A stretch of DNA of 64,000 bases from Hyperoodon ampullatus (lineage: Eukaryota; Chordata; Mammalia; Artiodactyla; Ziphiidae), in contig OX457068.1 in NCBI GenBank assembly GCA_949752795.1, positions 54,154,516 to 54,218,515 on the forward strand, written 5' to 3'. Below are positions 1 through 12,460 of this stretch, piece after piece. Every line of letters begins with the position of its first letter. The stretch's first letter is position 1. The notes below the pieces were generated by a model that had not been told where the DNA came from, searched no databases, and worked only from the letters and a program-made list of their open reading frames with translations. Both the position numbers and the translations under genes were made by a program.

Positions 1-949
1 CTGCTTAATAGAGACTGTCTACAAGTAGATGGGAGAGCTAGTCTTTTAAACGACATACAGTAAAATAAATTTAAGCAATTAAAATCTCCTGAGCATGCTT
101 TAAACCTTTGATGGTTCTGCTATCAGTATATGATGTCCAAGTAACTTTGGGGTCATTATTATGAACATTTCACCCAACACCTTCTTTTACACATGACATA
201 TGCTCAATAAGTATTTGTTGAGAGAGTGGCTAGATATGAATGGACATCAATAATCTTTGCATTATTGTAGATGGGTAAAGTGTTAGTAAAGAGAAAGTCA
301 GATATTTCACTGCCTAGAATATTACCATTAAAAGCTTTTCAATCTCAAAGAATACCTTTTTTTAGAGATGGTGAAGTGATTGCTTGGTATTACATGGCTG
401 GGCAAGGATATTAAGCTGCCAAGTAGGATTTTCAGATAAAATACAGATGCCCACTTAAATTTGAATTCTAGATAAACAATGAATAATTTTCAGGACAAGT
501 ATGTATCAATTATTTAATATTTTTAGGATAAAAATATGTCCCAAATATTGAATATTTTAAACATGAGTATGTCCCAAATATTGAATGGGACATACTTATC
601 TTAAAATGGTATTAGCTGTTTATCTAAAAATCAAATTTAACTGAGCAACCTGTATTTTTTTTTGCTGAGTCTGGCAACCCGGCTTCAAATTCCTATTGTT
701 CTTGTACATACAATTTCTGTGTGGCCTCCTTCTGTAATCTGATATGATCTGGGAGGTTTAGGGCACATTGGGCAGCTAACTCTCTGAGATTTCTTGCCTC
801 CTTCTGCTCCCAGTGACTGAGAAAAACAGAATCTCTGCCATGTTTGTCTCCTGTCTTACTCTTCTTCAAGAGCTCTTCTGTTTGCTTAAAAATCTTTGAC
901 CCTTCTCCTAAATTCTAGTGCTGTAAGTTCAAGTGTCTGTTGAACAGTG
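1..949. other. AT-rich host DNA, no gene seen
   Basis: No open frame, splice-site chain or RNA gene is recognisable. Around 180-235 there is a short stretch resembling an L2 3' end (a 'gctcaataagtatttgttga' type motif), too short to call firmly. A local direct and inverted repeat at 535-596 is listed separately. Confidence 0.5.
535..596. repeat. Local direct repeat plus small inverted repeat
   Basis: A 19-bp unit, tatgtcccaaatattgaat, occurs at 535-553 and again at 568-586. The second copy is followed by gggacatact (587-596), the exact reverse complement of agtatgtccc (566-575). This leaves a hairpin with 10-bp arms and an 11-nt loop. It looks like local replication slippage or template switching, with no coding or promoter context. 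Confidence 0.75.
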
Positions 950-1310
950 ATGACTCACTGTTACCTCAAACTCATCTAATTTGTAAGCCAAACTCTCCTT
1001 TCCTACAGTTCTTGTTCCTCCTCTAAGTTCCTCCTCTAAGTTCCCTAAGTTCCCATATCAGACTTGCAAAACACAAAATGACTGCAATCTCTTCCCACCC
1101 CTCCTCACTGCAGCCACATTCAATCAATTTCTTGGTTCTGTCATTCCTTTTTCAAAACATTTACCCAGCCTTTCCTTTACATTGCTAAGGACCCGAGCCT
1201 CAGAAGAGGCTCATATCACCTCATTTTCAGATCAAAGTGTTGTTTCCTGATGGCCTTATCTCTCTCTCCTACAGGCAATTCTGCCAAACACATGCTCAGG
1301 TTAATGTCTC
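950..1310. repeat. Possible degraded L2-like repeat
   Basis: Pyrimidine-rich text with phrases typical of the interior of L2 (tcaaactcatctaat; cccacccctcctcactgcag; cattcaatcaatttcttggt). A 13-bp unit ttcctcctctaag is repeated back to back near 1016-1041. Diverged; orientation was not established with certainty. Confidence 0.3.
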
Positions 1311-1325
1311 TAAAATACGAGACCT

Positions 1326-2256
1326 TCCAACAAAAGAAAGACAAATATCCCAATAGAAAATGAATAATGTTTATGCACAAACAATTGACAGTAAAGAAAT
1401 TACAAATGACTGAGAAATATATGAAAGGATGTTCAAATTCACTAATGATTCAGGCAAATGAAAATTAAACTAATAATGAGATATCATTATATGACCTGAA
1501 AAAAGAAATGAAAAAAATAAAATAAAATAGTTAATGCTGAGAAGGATGTAGGAAAAAAGTGTCCTTTCATATGCAGCATGTAGAAATATGAATGGGTAGT
1601 TTTTGAAAGCAATCTAGCATAATTCATCAAAATTAAAAATGCATATGTGTTTTGAAACCAGCAATGCCACTCATAGAAATCTATCCAATATAAAGAGATC
1701 CACTAACACTTAAACACATATGCACAAAGGTATTTTCTGCAGAGGGCTTTGAAATAGAAAAGCAATCTAAGAAACAAACAAAAAAATCCTTGAGAAAAAA
1801 AAATGAGTACTAAGGAATTAAAAATGGTTGAATGCTTATCGTCTATTTACACCATAGACTATTATGCAACCATTAGAAGAATAAATTAGTGTGTTGGCAC
1901 TATAGGAGTTGATTAAGAGTGATTTCCATGAGTGAGAAAAGATGCAGAAATGTAGATAGATGACACTAATTTTAATAGTGATCCAACCCACTTATGTATT
2001 TGTATCTTTATAATTTATACTTGTCTATATACACAGACACACATGCACACATACTCATATTCATATGTTCATATGAACATGAAAAACATGGAAAGGTGCA
2101 TTCACAAAGTTGTTAACATGAGTAACCTTGGGAGGGGAGTCATGGGATCTGATGTGAATTGGCAAGAGTGGGAGAAAATACCAAACATTAATTTTGCATC
2201 CCCTGCCATAGCTTTTAATTGTCCCCCACTGTTTATAAAATAATAATAAATATTTA
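1326..2256 (+). mobile_element. Old L1M 3' end, 5'-truncated
   Basis: The text follows the 3' end of a mammalian L1M ORF2 and its 3' UTR. It runs from the segment beginning ccaacaaaagaaagacaaatatcc, through the conserved 'cagcaatgccactcatagaaat' type stretch near 1660, to the 'gactattatgcaaccattagaag' stretch near 1857, and ends in an A-rich tail near 2245. All frames are closed by many stops and indels, so this is a dead ancient copy. The subfamily (L1MC or L1ME) cannot be fixed by eye. Confidence 0.75.
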
Positions 2257-2329
2257 GCCTCCACTATCTGACCTCAGTCTATCTTCCTGGCCTTGCATAG
2301 TACTGTATCCTGTAAGAACTTTCCATCTC

Positions 2330-2525
2330 AACCCAAATGATCACTTTTACTGATTTCTCAATTCATCATAGGTTTTCTCCTGCTCCGGTCTTTTACTTAA
2401 CCCCCATACTCACCCAAATAATTGCCCACCCCTTCTTTTCAACTATCTCTTTAAGGGATCCCTCAAATTTCACTTGCTTTATTAAGTTTCCTACTCACTC
2501 TGGCCTTCTTTTTTTATCCTTTTTG
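2330..2525 (+). repeat. Possible L2 fragment
   Basis: Pyrimidine-rich text resembling the L2 segment before its 3' end (tcttttcaactatctctttaagg; tcaaatttcacttgctttatt). The match is weak and could be chance in C/T-rich DNA. Confidence 0.3.
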
Positions 2526-2634
2526 TAATAATGCTACTTCATCTTACCCAGTGACCCTTCCTTCAACATCTTTCTGATCATCCCACCAACTTGCCTGTGC
2601 AGAGAGCTAACCACTGAGCCTAGTGGACCTATTC

Positions 2635-2712
2635 CAAGACACACCACCAAATGATGGAACCCAGATTTCTGAGCCCAAGGCTGTGTTTTTTTCATTATAC
2701 CATGCTTGCTAT
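2635..2712 (-). repeat. Possible MIR fragment
   Basis: Antisense MIR 5' half: the order 'gatggaacccagatttctgagcc' then 'ggctgtgtttttttcattatacc' resembles the reverse complement of the MIR tRNA-derived region. Short and diverged. Confidence 0.35.
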
Positions 2713-2944
2713 ATTGTCTTCTTTTGTATGTGAAAAATGTCATCTGCTGACTGTCTTTCAAAGACTGGTATCCTATTTTTGTACCTTGCTTTCTGTCTCT
2801 GGTTTCCTGGTCTCTTAACCTTACCTTTCTTCAGGAATGTAGTGTAGGCAATTTGCCAGGGCTCCTGTGAATTCTGATCTAGACCTCCAGATACATTTAG
2901 GGGTTAAATATATCTCATTGCCATTAGTGAGGTCCTGTCTTCAT

Positions 2945-3120
2945 CTAGGCACCAAGCTCAGCACATTATATGCAATAACAATGCAAGCAGTGTTTCATGA
3001 TTATCCCTTTTACAGATGATATACAAAGATGAGGCAAATAGTTCTGGGTCCCACAGGTGAGTGACGGAGCCAGAGCTCAGCTTGAAAAACCCGTGTTCCC
3101 TTTCACAACCCTCTGTTGGG
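2945..3120 (-). repeat. MIR fragment (antisense)
   Basis: The order of motifs matches a reverse-complemented MIR: 'attatatgcaataacaatgc', 'cccttttacagatga', 'aagatgaggcaaata', 'tcccacaggtgagtgacggagcc'. The central core with ttttacagatgag is the most recognisable part. Ancient and inactive. Confidence 0.5.
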
Positions 3121-4904
3121 TAGATCTACCTTCACCTTCAGAATCAGCACCTTGGACAGGGAACACCGGCAGGCTAGCAAGGAAGGAAGAGCCGTATCCA
3201 AGCAAAAGGAACACAGAACTCTTGGCAAATAGAGTCACAGCTGGCAGGAGTCCACACAGGAGGTAGGATGGGGGCCTGGGAATCATTATGGGAGGACTTC
3301 CTTTGGCCCTACAGGTGGTGTACTCTGCAATTGGTTCAAGACCTACTTGACAATCCCTGCATACATTTACCTTGTGTGGATTTACCTCTTATCTCTAACT
3401 TCTCTTCATGCCTAAATCTTGACACAATCAAATCCGTTTCTGGATATTACCTCTCCAATTGCCTCCCAAGTCTAGTTGCTGCCTCCCTGAGTGACAGTAA
3501 ACTCATCCTGGGAACTTTGAATTAGTTCACATCTGTCTGGTTCTTCAGATGTATTCAAGACTGTCAGCTCATCATTCAGGCAACTGAGTGAAAAATAACA
3601 CCCTCAACCGGAAGGGGTACATTTCAACATATTTGAAGTTCACCCTTGACTTAACTACCTTGGAAATTCAGAGAGGAAAACCCACAGTGGAGAGGCCCAG
3701 GTTTCCTCTCCCTTTCCCGGTAGGCACAGTCTCCATGAGCTGTGAAATTCACACATGCTCAGCGTGCTGCCGTCAGGGATCAAAGGCAGTGTCAAAAGAG
3801 GCAGAAATAGCAGAAATCCAATTCCAGTGCCTTTGTAGCTTGCTGTCATTTAGCATTTCATTTTCACGAATTTCCCAGTGTGCATGAAGTAGTTGTGTGT
3901 ATTTAAATTTTGACCCTTATTTGCCCATTGTCCCGTTCCCTTTCTGAGTATCCAGAGATTCCCACTATTAGTCAAAGGGGATGCACATGGGATAATAAGA
4001 AGACAATCAACTCTGTAACCTGACCACATTGTTTTAAGTAATTTCTGACTCAAAATGACCATATCTCTACCCTTTTGCTGCCACTCCATGGCACCCTCCT
4101 CTCCTCAGCAATTCCTACTTCCATTCTGGCCTGATGGGGTCAAAATATCATAAAATCACCCATTTAACATGAGTCCAATCCATTTTTTTTTCTTGAAATA
4201 TCAAAGCAGTCAGTGTGCACTCAGAAACACTGTATATCAAGAGACTGGGTTCTCCGGTTCTCATTTGAAATGTCTGAGGTTCCTGCAACACTAGCTTAAA
4301 GTTCAGTCAGTTTGATGTCATGACTTTGAGTTTGACGTTTAAGGCACTATGAAATAAACATCAATACAACGCTGGCTCTTGTTTCATTTGAACTATTCTG
4401 CCCTCTAGGGTAGACTTGGGCAAATCCAGAAATTTGAGTTTCACCGATTACTGAACTTTAAAGAAGGACTGAAGTTACGGGTTAAGGGAGTCTGACTTTC
4501 AAAAAAAATGGCTTCTAACTTAAATAAAGAACTCAGGCTCCTCATCAGCATTTCCTGAGCCATCTCTGGTTAAAATTTGGCCCCACTGGAAGTCAGTCTA
4601 CAGCTTGTCTCTATTCTTCCAGAATTACAGGTTACCATGGTTACAGTGGCTTCTGGAAATGAACTTCATAATTGCTGCATATTGCATATAAACAGCTGGA
4701 TTCCCTCTTTCAATTTCACTCTGAAACAATGAAGGCCCAAGAAAATGTCCTTGTTTTTGAGTCATTGGCATGATAAAGATCATTATAACAGGAGCAAAGC
4801 ATCATGGCATAGGGAATCTTGAGGAAATGATAAAATCAAATTCCTCAGATTTTATATATGTAGATGAATGTAAAATGCATATGTGTGATTCCACAGACAC
4901 AGAA
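3121..4904. other. Host DNA, nothing recognised
   Basis: Short overlapping chance frames only (longest about 99 codons at 3588-3887), with no family resemblance and no splice pattern. No SINE or LINE segment could be recognised with confidence. Confidence 0.5.
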
Positions 4905-5050
4905 TCAGGACACCTGAAAAGCTGAAAGAATCCTCTCTTCAAGAACCCATTAATCCAACTCCTGTCTTACAGGGTTTGAAAGAGAAACTCAGAGATTGAG
5001 CATTTTCTCTGCAAAGTCTCACAACAAGGCAGGTACAGAATGGGATTTAC
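4905..5050 (-). repeat. Possible MIR or L2 core fragment
   Basis: The order 'ttacagggtttgaaagagaaactcagagattgag' then 'aaagtctcacaacaaggcaggtacagaatggga' resembles the reverse complement of the MIR core and tRNA-derived region. It lies next to a sense MIR at 5068. Weak. Confidence 0.35.
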
Positions 5051-5067
5051 AGAACAACCTGGCACTG

Positions 5068-5200
5068 TGAATACGGCTCTAGTTTGAGACTCAAAACCTG
5101 GGCTTAAGTTCTGGCTCTGCTACCAGTTATCTGTGTGGCCTCCAAGTGTCATTTAATCTGGCACTTCATTTATGTCTGTAAATTAAGGCAGTTGGTTAGA
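5068..5200 (+). repeat. MIR SINE fragment
   Basis: Sense MIR: a 'ctcaaaacctgggcttaagt' stretch, then 'tctggctctgctaccagttatctgtgtggcc', then the pyrimidine stretch and 'tgtctgtaaattaaggc'. The order of these landmarks is that of MIR. Ancient, no coding role. Confidence 0.65.
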
Positions 5201-6655
5201 AAGTTTTTGGTGCATGTACCTGTCAGTGTTGTCTTTGTTTATCAATAGTGGTGCCTGAGAAACCATGATTAGGGGTTGTCTCTACCCTAAATACCTACTA
5301 TACTGGCCCCCAATGGGTTCCTAAGATTCTCACACTGTATTTCCCTTAGGGAAACACATTGATTTGATTGTTAAAATCATACCGCTATGAAAGAAGTGAA
5401 ATCTTAATAACTATCAAGACCCTAGTTAATCACACAGAAGCATTGAGGATGTAATGCACCAACAGGTAATAAGAAAGGAGTTCTTTTTGGGGAGGAAGGT
5501 TGTTTGAAGGGGACACATGGCCTGGAGTTTTTTGGGGAACCCATCTCAACAGTGAGCATTCACCTGGTTGATAGAGTAGAAGGAGGATGCAATAAACGAG
5601 ATGAGCTCTTTCACAAAATTATAGGTTTTTTTTCCTCTGTGTCTTTCAATCCATCCATGTAGTTGTCTCTCTCCATGAGAAAACCTCAAAATGGTGCCAA
5701 GGAATGTTACATATAGACTAGCAATGCTGATAAGGTAATAATTAAAAACAAATAAGAACATTTGACCACACACAGCTGTTAATAGAGAAGTATTTCTCTG
5801 TTCTACCTAGAGCTTGCATTAGTAACATCCTAGTTCTGCATGGAAGATCTCAGAGGCCAGTCTCCTTTCTCTCCAGGACTGTGCAGCCTGCCCTCTCCCT
5901 CAGTCATGTTAAGGTTTAATATTCCACAAGTTGAGCCCTCTTTGGATTACAACCTGTAACAAGGGGAGGATTTTAAGCCTCCTCCTTGGAACTCGACTGA
6001 CATTTCAGGCAGGAACTGGCCATGGTTTTCTAGGAGTTTTGAAAAGAGAAATATACAAGGCTGTACACAAGGTTTTGCAGCAACTGCTCTGGGTGCCTTT
6101 GTTCCCTATATAGAGGTCACAAAATACTTATTTTAAGAAAGCAACAACAAACAAGCAACAAAACAAACACACAAACTAATTTTTTAAAACCCTTCTCAAA
6201 CTCCCAGGGCTACAGCTGGGGCTAAGGAAGACCACTGGCAACCTCTCTACCACTCCTCAGTTGGAAGTAATCCTCCTGGTAATCAGTAGACACTTGGGTA
6301 TAGCCTGATCCATCTTTGATCCCTTCAAAAATGTTGCTTGTACATTGAAGCTCTTCCTAGTTCCTTACTTGCTGTAGATCTTGTCCTCTGACATGTTTTT
6401 CTTCTTTCCCCATCTATATGTTTCCTGCTGTCCCTGTCACTGATAATATCTTATTACCATCAAGCCCCCGCCGCCAAACTCCTTGCCGTTCCCCCTGTGC
6501 AAATATATCCTCCAAAACACAAGATGTTATTTGAGGGGAACAATTAGGTCCTTCACATTTTGGGTTTCTTTCAAACGACTTAGATCTCAATAGCTATTTG
6601 TTGATTTTTTTTCTTGATAATTTGATATGTCCTAGCATTTTGATAGCCAGGGTGA
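5201..6655. other. Host DNA, nothing recognised
   Basis: No gene-like frame is present. An A/C-rich run lies near 6130-6180. No repeat family could be assigned. Confidence 0.45.
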
Positions 6656-6659
6656 CTGA

Positions 6660-6745
6660 ATACAAATCACTCATTCATCAATTTTTTGAGTGTCTACTAT
6701 GTGTTAGAAATGTTCATAAATAATATCTTATTTCTTCAAACATTT
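6660..6745 (-). repeat. L2 3' end fragment (antisense)
   Basis: 'cactcattcatcaattttttgagtgtctactatgtgttag' is the reverse complement of the typical L2 3' end, with its 'cacatagtaggtgctcaataaatatttg' type terminus. Short but characteristic. Confidence 0.5.
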
Positions 6746-8618
6746 TTGTTTTGATTTAGGAACAAAGATAAACTAAAAGTGAGACAAAAAGAGAAGATGG
6801 AAGATTCTGCTAACAGAAGTTTGAATTTCTACCATTATTGTTTTAGACCCCAGGCTTACCAATTCTCTCTATATTTTATTTCTGTACGTGTGTGGGAAAA
6901 GCCAGAGGGAAATTTCTGGGTTTGTTGAGGGAAAAATGGAGCTGTTGGAGATGATAAAGTAAGTTTTTCTGACCTCTACTTCCAAGGACCTAAAAGATAT
7001 ATGGATATAGAGCCTTTGGCTAAAACTGTTTTGCAGAGTTCATTTTAGGAAAATAAAGCTTGCCTCTGTTCAGAGACAAGTGAGAAGATTACTGAGTGGG
7101 GGTAGAAGTGGAGAGGAGTAGTATTAACAGGTAGAACTTTCCGTGGCAGAACTCTGTATTTCCTTGTCTTAGGTAATCCTTATCCACTCACCCAGGGCTG
7201 TCATTCCTGCCTCCGTGCCCTCAAGAACAAACGCAGCCAGTACAGTGACATTTTAATAATAATACTTTGTACTTATATAGCACCTGTCAGCCAGTGATCT
7301 CAAAGTACTTCCCCTGAGATTAACTCGTTAATCCTCACAAGGATAAGTGACATTCCCAAGGTCACAGAAAAGTGAATATCAGGGGTGGGTGGAAGCCTTA
7401 AGTTCCCTGCTCACATCAAAACTCCAAAGGCTGTCCACCTGCCTGCCTGTCAAAGAATTGCCTCTGACATAGCCCAGACTCACAAAGCCATCATGCCTTT
7501 GTAATTGCATGCATGGGTCTTCCATGGAAATTTTTTTGTTCAATCAGTCTAATAATCAGATCATCTCTGTTTAGAAAACACCCCATCCATAGCTGGAAAT
7601 GTAAACATTCTTGGGAAGGGGCAGAGAAGGCTGGAATATACCACCTTGTAGAATGTATTACCTTGTATCTTGGATTTGGTGGTTAGCTGCATAAAGCTCA
7701 CTCAGCCCAGCAGCGCAAAGCAGGTAGGGAAGGCACCTTTGACTAGATCTGCCTAGCAAACAGCTTTATGAGCAGGCTGGCTAATAGTGAGGTTCAGCAC
7801 TCAAAGTTATTACATCCTCTCTTTCCCATGGATGTAAATAATAGCCAGTGCCAGGGGCTTAAGCTGGCACAGAAAGAATGCCCAGGGCAATAAGAACACA
7901 GAAATACAGAAATAGGGGCTTTGAACAGCTGTTGATCTTTGAACATTGGGACAACCCTAGAAAGAGTCTCTTTCTAGGAGGTGCTTCCCAGGTCATCAAG
8001 CTGGGGTTCACAGGCTGAACCTCATTCCTACACGTCTGGTTTATCACATAGGTGCCGGGAACAAAGAGTCATATATAAGAGTCTTGATTGAAGCTCATAT
8101 TTGCAAGAATTGGGAGATATTGAATTTGAAATTCTAACAAATTGTGAAAGCAAAGGAAGAGAATTGGGAGCATATGGTTTGATCTGTGTTTTGACAGTTT
8201 AAGATCACGGTTGCAGAAAGCTTACCTGAAAATACTAAGGACATCTTCTGGATCATGTTAACAGAGAAAGTGGTTACTGCATGGAAGGTCAGAGCATCTT
8301 CAACATTTTCTGAATCACTGGGGACTGGCTCAAGAACCAATGCAGGAAAACAGCTTTAGGTGTGGTGTAAGAAAAGACAGAGGTGGGAGACAGTCTCTCT
8401 CAGTCCTGTTGGATATACAAATGGTATGTTCATGACTAGGTAATTAATACAGAGAAGTAAGTGCCAAGTAAGTGTTTTTAAAATAGGCTAAAATAGTTTA
8501 GAAGAAATAAAACTCAACCAGAGTTACTACTATCATAAAAGTTCCATGGTGTGAGTAAAATTTAAACAATGTCCTCAAGACAGGTTGGCTGGATTAGAGG
8601 TAGTACACAAGAGTAAAA
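6746..8618. other. Host DNA, no gene seen
   Basis: Apart from the possible ancient SINE at 7250-7395, nothing is recognisable. Frames are short and on both strands. Confidence 0.45.
7250..7395. repeat. Ancient MIR-like or other mammalian SINE remnant
   Basis: 'actttgtacttatatagcacctgtcagccagtgatctcaaagtac' followed by 'ttaactcgttaatcctcacaagg' and 'cccaaggtcacaga' follows the pattern of very old amniote or mammalian SINE/L3-type repeats. I cannot name the family with confidence. Confidence 0.35.
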
Positions 8619-8855
8619 TCATCATAATAATTGCTATGCATTAAGCCCTTACTATGTGCTAGATACTTTATTATATATTCATTAGCTTCTGAATCCACAC
8701 AACAACCTAATAACGAATGAATGATTATACCCAGCTTAAAGTTGAGGAAACAACCTCAGAAAAATATTAAATAATTAAGTAAAGGTGACAGAGTAAGGAA
8801 GCTGCAGAAATAGTATCCAAATTACTCTGTCCAATGCCTATCTGGTGATCATGCC
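8619..8855 (-). repeat. MIR SINE (antisense), long copy
   Basis: Clear MIR landmarks in reverse-complement order: 'ttaagcccttactatgtgctagatactt', 'aatccacacaacaacctaat', 'ttatacccagcttaaagttgagg', then the tRNA-derived part. Nearly full length and ancient. Confidence 0.7.
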
Positions 8856-8984
8856 CCTATATCATACCTTGTCTCTCTTACTGGCAATGCTACATAAACT
8901 TAGGAGGAAGGCCAGGTCCATGGCATGAGGTGGGACCCCTATAGTGGTGATTTATTAGGGACATACAGGAGAATGGAGGCAATA

Positions 8985-9240
8985 AATCTGGAGGTGGGAT
9001 TCGAGGCTATAGAGTTCATGGCCTTGAATGCCTAGCCCAGGAGTTTGGACTCCATCCAGCAGACCCGGGGATCATGGAAATGTTACAAAGAAGGAAGTCT
9101 CCAGAGTGTTCTCATAGAAACATTGTATAGGAGTATCATGGACTGTGGCCAGGTAAGGAAAGTGCCCTGTGAGGGGTTATTGTAATTGTTCAGGCCTGAA
9201 ATGACACTGCTCAGACCTTCAAGTACCCTTGGTGAGAAGA
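8985..9240 (-). repeat. L2 fragment (antisense), ORF2 3' region
   Basis: 'catggccttgaatgcctagcccaggagtttggactccat', then 'ggggttattgtaattgttcaggcctgaaatgac', follow the reverse complement of the interior 3' part of L2. The same landmarks in the same order are well known in mammalian L2 copies. Confidence 0.6.
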
Positions 9241-11387
9241 GATGGATGTAAGAATAATTTTAAAAGAATACTCAAGAGGATATTGTAGCTGTCAGAAGTC
9301 ATCCTCTGGGACCAACAGAGGACCAGAATCATGAGAACCTCAAGTTGCCTGACTAGGTCCTTTAAGAGAACAAAGCAGCCTGAACACATGATGCTCAGTT
9401 TTCCTCTAGAGGACGTCTGAGAGCAAGGACCGCAAGCCCTCCCTTTCTGTTCCTCCTCAGGACCAGACACCCCTCTGTGATCAGGAATAACTACCTTTAT
9501 GCAACCATAAACTTCCCTGCTTTTATTTAAACATTAATTTCCTCTACTTAGAAGTTGGTCAGTTAGGGAGCTTTAATATCATATTAAGTAGTGATTTGTA
9601 ATCCAGACATCAGTGACTTCTCATAAAGAAGAGGCTGTAAGACTGCATGACCTCGAGGAATCTGCATGTGTCTGGAAGGACAGATTCAGATCTGAATTGA
9701 CTGCGGGAGAGAAGGTAGATTTTAGGCAAAGAACTTGGGGTAGAATACAGCTATATGACATTTTCTCACCAAGAGGCTTGTATATTTCAATTGTCCTAAT
9801 TCTACCTGGAATTGACAGCCCATTCTTTTTTTTTTTTTTTTTTCATGGACTGTTATCCTGCTAATTTCTGTCCACTCCCTCTCTAGAGAGAGGACAATAT
9901 CATATAGAGGGGAACTGGAACTTGCCCACATTTCTGCCCTGTTTTCTCTGGGTTCTGCAAAGTAGAAGCAACTAGAGCTGACAGGCTCAGGGGGTGTGTA
10001 TGTGCTGGGTTCAATTCGCTCCCCTCCATAGACCCCTTTGTCACAGGTTTAAACAAAGAACTAGTTAACCATCATTTGCCAAGCATGGGGGCCATGGTGA
10101 TTCTATGCCAGAAAAGATTGGGGTGAAGGATCTGTGACAGCTTTAGAGATAGTGGCAGTGATAGAGCCATAGGGTACCAGTGGAGGGAGTCTGAGTCCAT
10201 GGTGACAGTAGAGTTTATGTTGGTGTCCCATCATGGGTCCAGGAGGAACATGAACTCTGGGTGTTGACGTCCTGCAACACCAGGCATTGGAATAACCCAG
10301 GAGCTCCACTGGCAATATATTATATTATTATATTGAAAACATGTCTAGCTGCCAAAAGGTGGAACCCTCTTTTTCTTCTTCTATAATCACTGTTCTGCAG
10401 TTTTTTCATATAGGATTGGCAAGCAGGTGGGGCAGTGTAAATATCTGATAAACCACCCTTTATATTTTTCCTGAGGAATTTCTAGAAATAATGCTCCTCT
10501 CAATATAAACTGTCTAACTCCAGATAGAAACAAAAGTTAGGAATTTCAAGCAGTTCTCGGGCCAATGGAAGATTAAAGAGGCGAGTGAAACCAGGATACT
10601 CCTGCAAGATCATAGGATGCATGGTGCCAACCTCTATCCTCTCCTTTCACAAAGAGTGCAGCTGACATTGAGGCTGTGGAGCTGTCACCAAAGCGTGCAA
10701 TTGCCTCACTACAAGGGAGAGGAACTGCATCCTGGGAATCTTCCCAGCACCCGTGAGGCAGAGAGACCCAGGATAACAGCGGGAAATGCACCCCCTGCTG
10801 GTTTTTATTGCATGCTAATGCAATGGGGCCACCAGTCTAAAGTCTGTCTGTGCATAGAAAAGGGATTTCTTTGTGTCTAGTTGGAAGTTGTTTGAAATTC
10901 CAGACAGTAGAAATGAGTATGAGTGGTGCAGGAGGGAGGGAAGGAGGAGGAGGACATAAAGTAGAAAGGGAGGGTGAATGCAGAGGGTAAAGTAAGGATT
11001 AGTGAGGGAAAAATGAGAAAAATTCAGAGCACTGTCTGCTTTAATGAAGTATAGCTTAAACAAAATTCAGAGTAAGGGACAAGCAGATACTTTTCATTGC
11101 ATGTTACCAAAACATATGTCCGAGATTGGGGCTGCACGCAACAGGGAAGCCCAAGGTCACCCAACTTCTGAAGAATGAGAAATTGAGCCCCAGGTACATC
11201 TACAGAGCGTCTTTTCCCTTAGGGAAGAGTTGTCACTCACTGTGCTCCTTTCTTCCTTTCCAGAAGGGAAAGAATCCTTCTAACGTAATGAGAAAGATTT
11301 CTGTGCTCCCTTCAGAATCCCTTTCTTTCATAGGTGCGTCTATTTCCAGGAGTGACTTTGCAGACACTCTTATCAAGTTAGTGGAAA
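9241..11387. other. Host DNA, no gene seen
   Basis: A poly-T run of about 18 lies near 9826-9844 with no attached SINE. No family resemblance in the short frames at 9613-9931 or 10103-10880. The segment 10920-10985 is purine-rich. Confidence 0.45.
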
Positions 11388-11536
11388 GAATGGAAAAAAC
11401 GAGGAAGGGAAGAGAGGATAAGGAAAAGAAGTAGGAAGAGAGAGATGGAGGGAAGGATGCAAGGAATGGAGGGAGGGGGAGAGGAAGGAAGGGAGAGAGG
11501 GAGGGAGGGAGGAAGGGAGGAAGGGAGGAAGGAGAA
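11388..11536 (+). repeat. Purine-rich (GGAA/GGGA)n low-complexity tract
   Basis: About 150 bp of almost pure A/G on the + strand, with runs of ggaa, gggagg and gagagg units. It grades in from the left. A polypurine-polypyrimidine mirror tract of this kind can adopt triplex (H-DNA) form in principle; that is a general property, not shown here. Confidence 0.85.
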
Positions 11537-12329
11537 ATGTCTCCCTAACACATCACATGCCATATGGTAGGTGTGGTGCTAATTCTACTCCTAGCAGTTT
11601 TATATAGACATTCCTCATCCCCAGATCATCCTTAAGCAGAGGCTACAGAGAAAGTTACATAACCTCATCCATGGGAGAGGAGGCTCCATAGTTGCTCTGT
11701 TCATCTTTTATTTCTCACTGGTCTTCTCCAGCTCCCAGACCCCGAGGCACACAGCTGGACTCTTCTACACCCCCACCACTGAGTCCTTCATCCCTTCCTC
11801 TAGCTGAGCATGGGGCCCTTCAAGCAGGAAGTAGAAGCTACATTGCCTCTTTCTTTTGTAACCTCATGAGTAACATGATGAAGTGTTGAGAACACATAAG
11901 GTTTTCCAAATACATCTGTGGAGTCATCGTTTTCTCTAATGTGGATTTAAAAAAAAAAAACGACACGATGCAATATCTAAGTTTTAGATCTATCATAAAA
12001 AGAAGTGTCCCATTGAATAATCTTTGGAATGATTGGTGAAAAGTGTTCAGTGGCTTTTCACGGTGACATACCCCTCGTGTGTCAAATAGGATCAAAACCA
12101 TTTGGTATCAAGGGAACAGAACTGAGGCATGAGCTCACAGTGTGTAGGGATAGGGAGCCACCAACAAGCCCCTTTTCTCTTCATCAAAAGCCCAATTATA
12201 TTTCCTGTGAATTCACAAACTAATTTTGCTGTATTTAAAACTCCAAATACTTTTCAAGCACTCACCTGGACCATCCACCTTGATATACAGGCCACAGGAA
12301 TGTGAGATATAAAAGAGGTTGATTGGAAA
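11537..12329. other. Host DNA, nothing recognised
   Basis: No gene or clear repeat. A run of 12 A lies near 11949-11960. Confidence 0.45.
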
Positions 12330-12460
12330 CAGCTCTGGGATGTAAGTTCTGCCACTAGTCTGGCTGTGTGATAGTAGACAAGTGTCATCCCTTATCTGTG
12401 CCTCAGTTTCTGTCTGCAAAAAAAAAGAAGTTGAACTTGAAAGAGGTAAAATCTAATAAC
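12330..12460 (+). repeat. MIR SINE fragment
   Basis: Sense MIR: 'agctctgggatgtaagttctgccactagtctggctgtgtgat', then 'cttatctgtgcctcagtttctgtctgcaaa'. Landmarks are in the correct order. Confidence 0.65.

Noticed and set aside
3588..3887. 99-codon frame with several cysteines (CSACC)
   Set aside because: Looked briefly like a small cysteine-rich protein, but has no signal peptide or family pattern and overlaps an antisense frame.
9826..9844. Poly-T run as the tail of an antisense SINE
   Set aside because: No tRNA-like head or CHR body lies to its right, so it is a plain T run.
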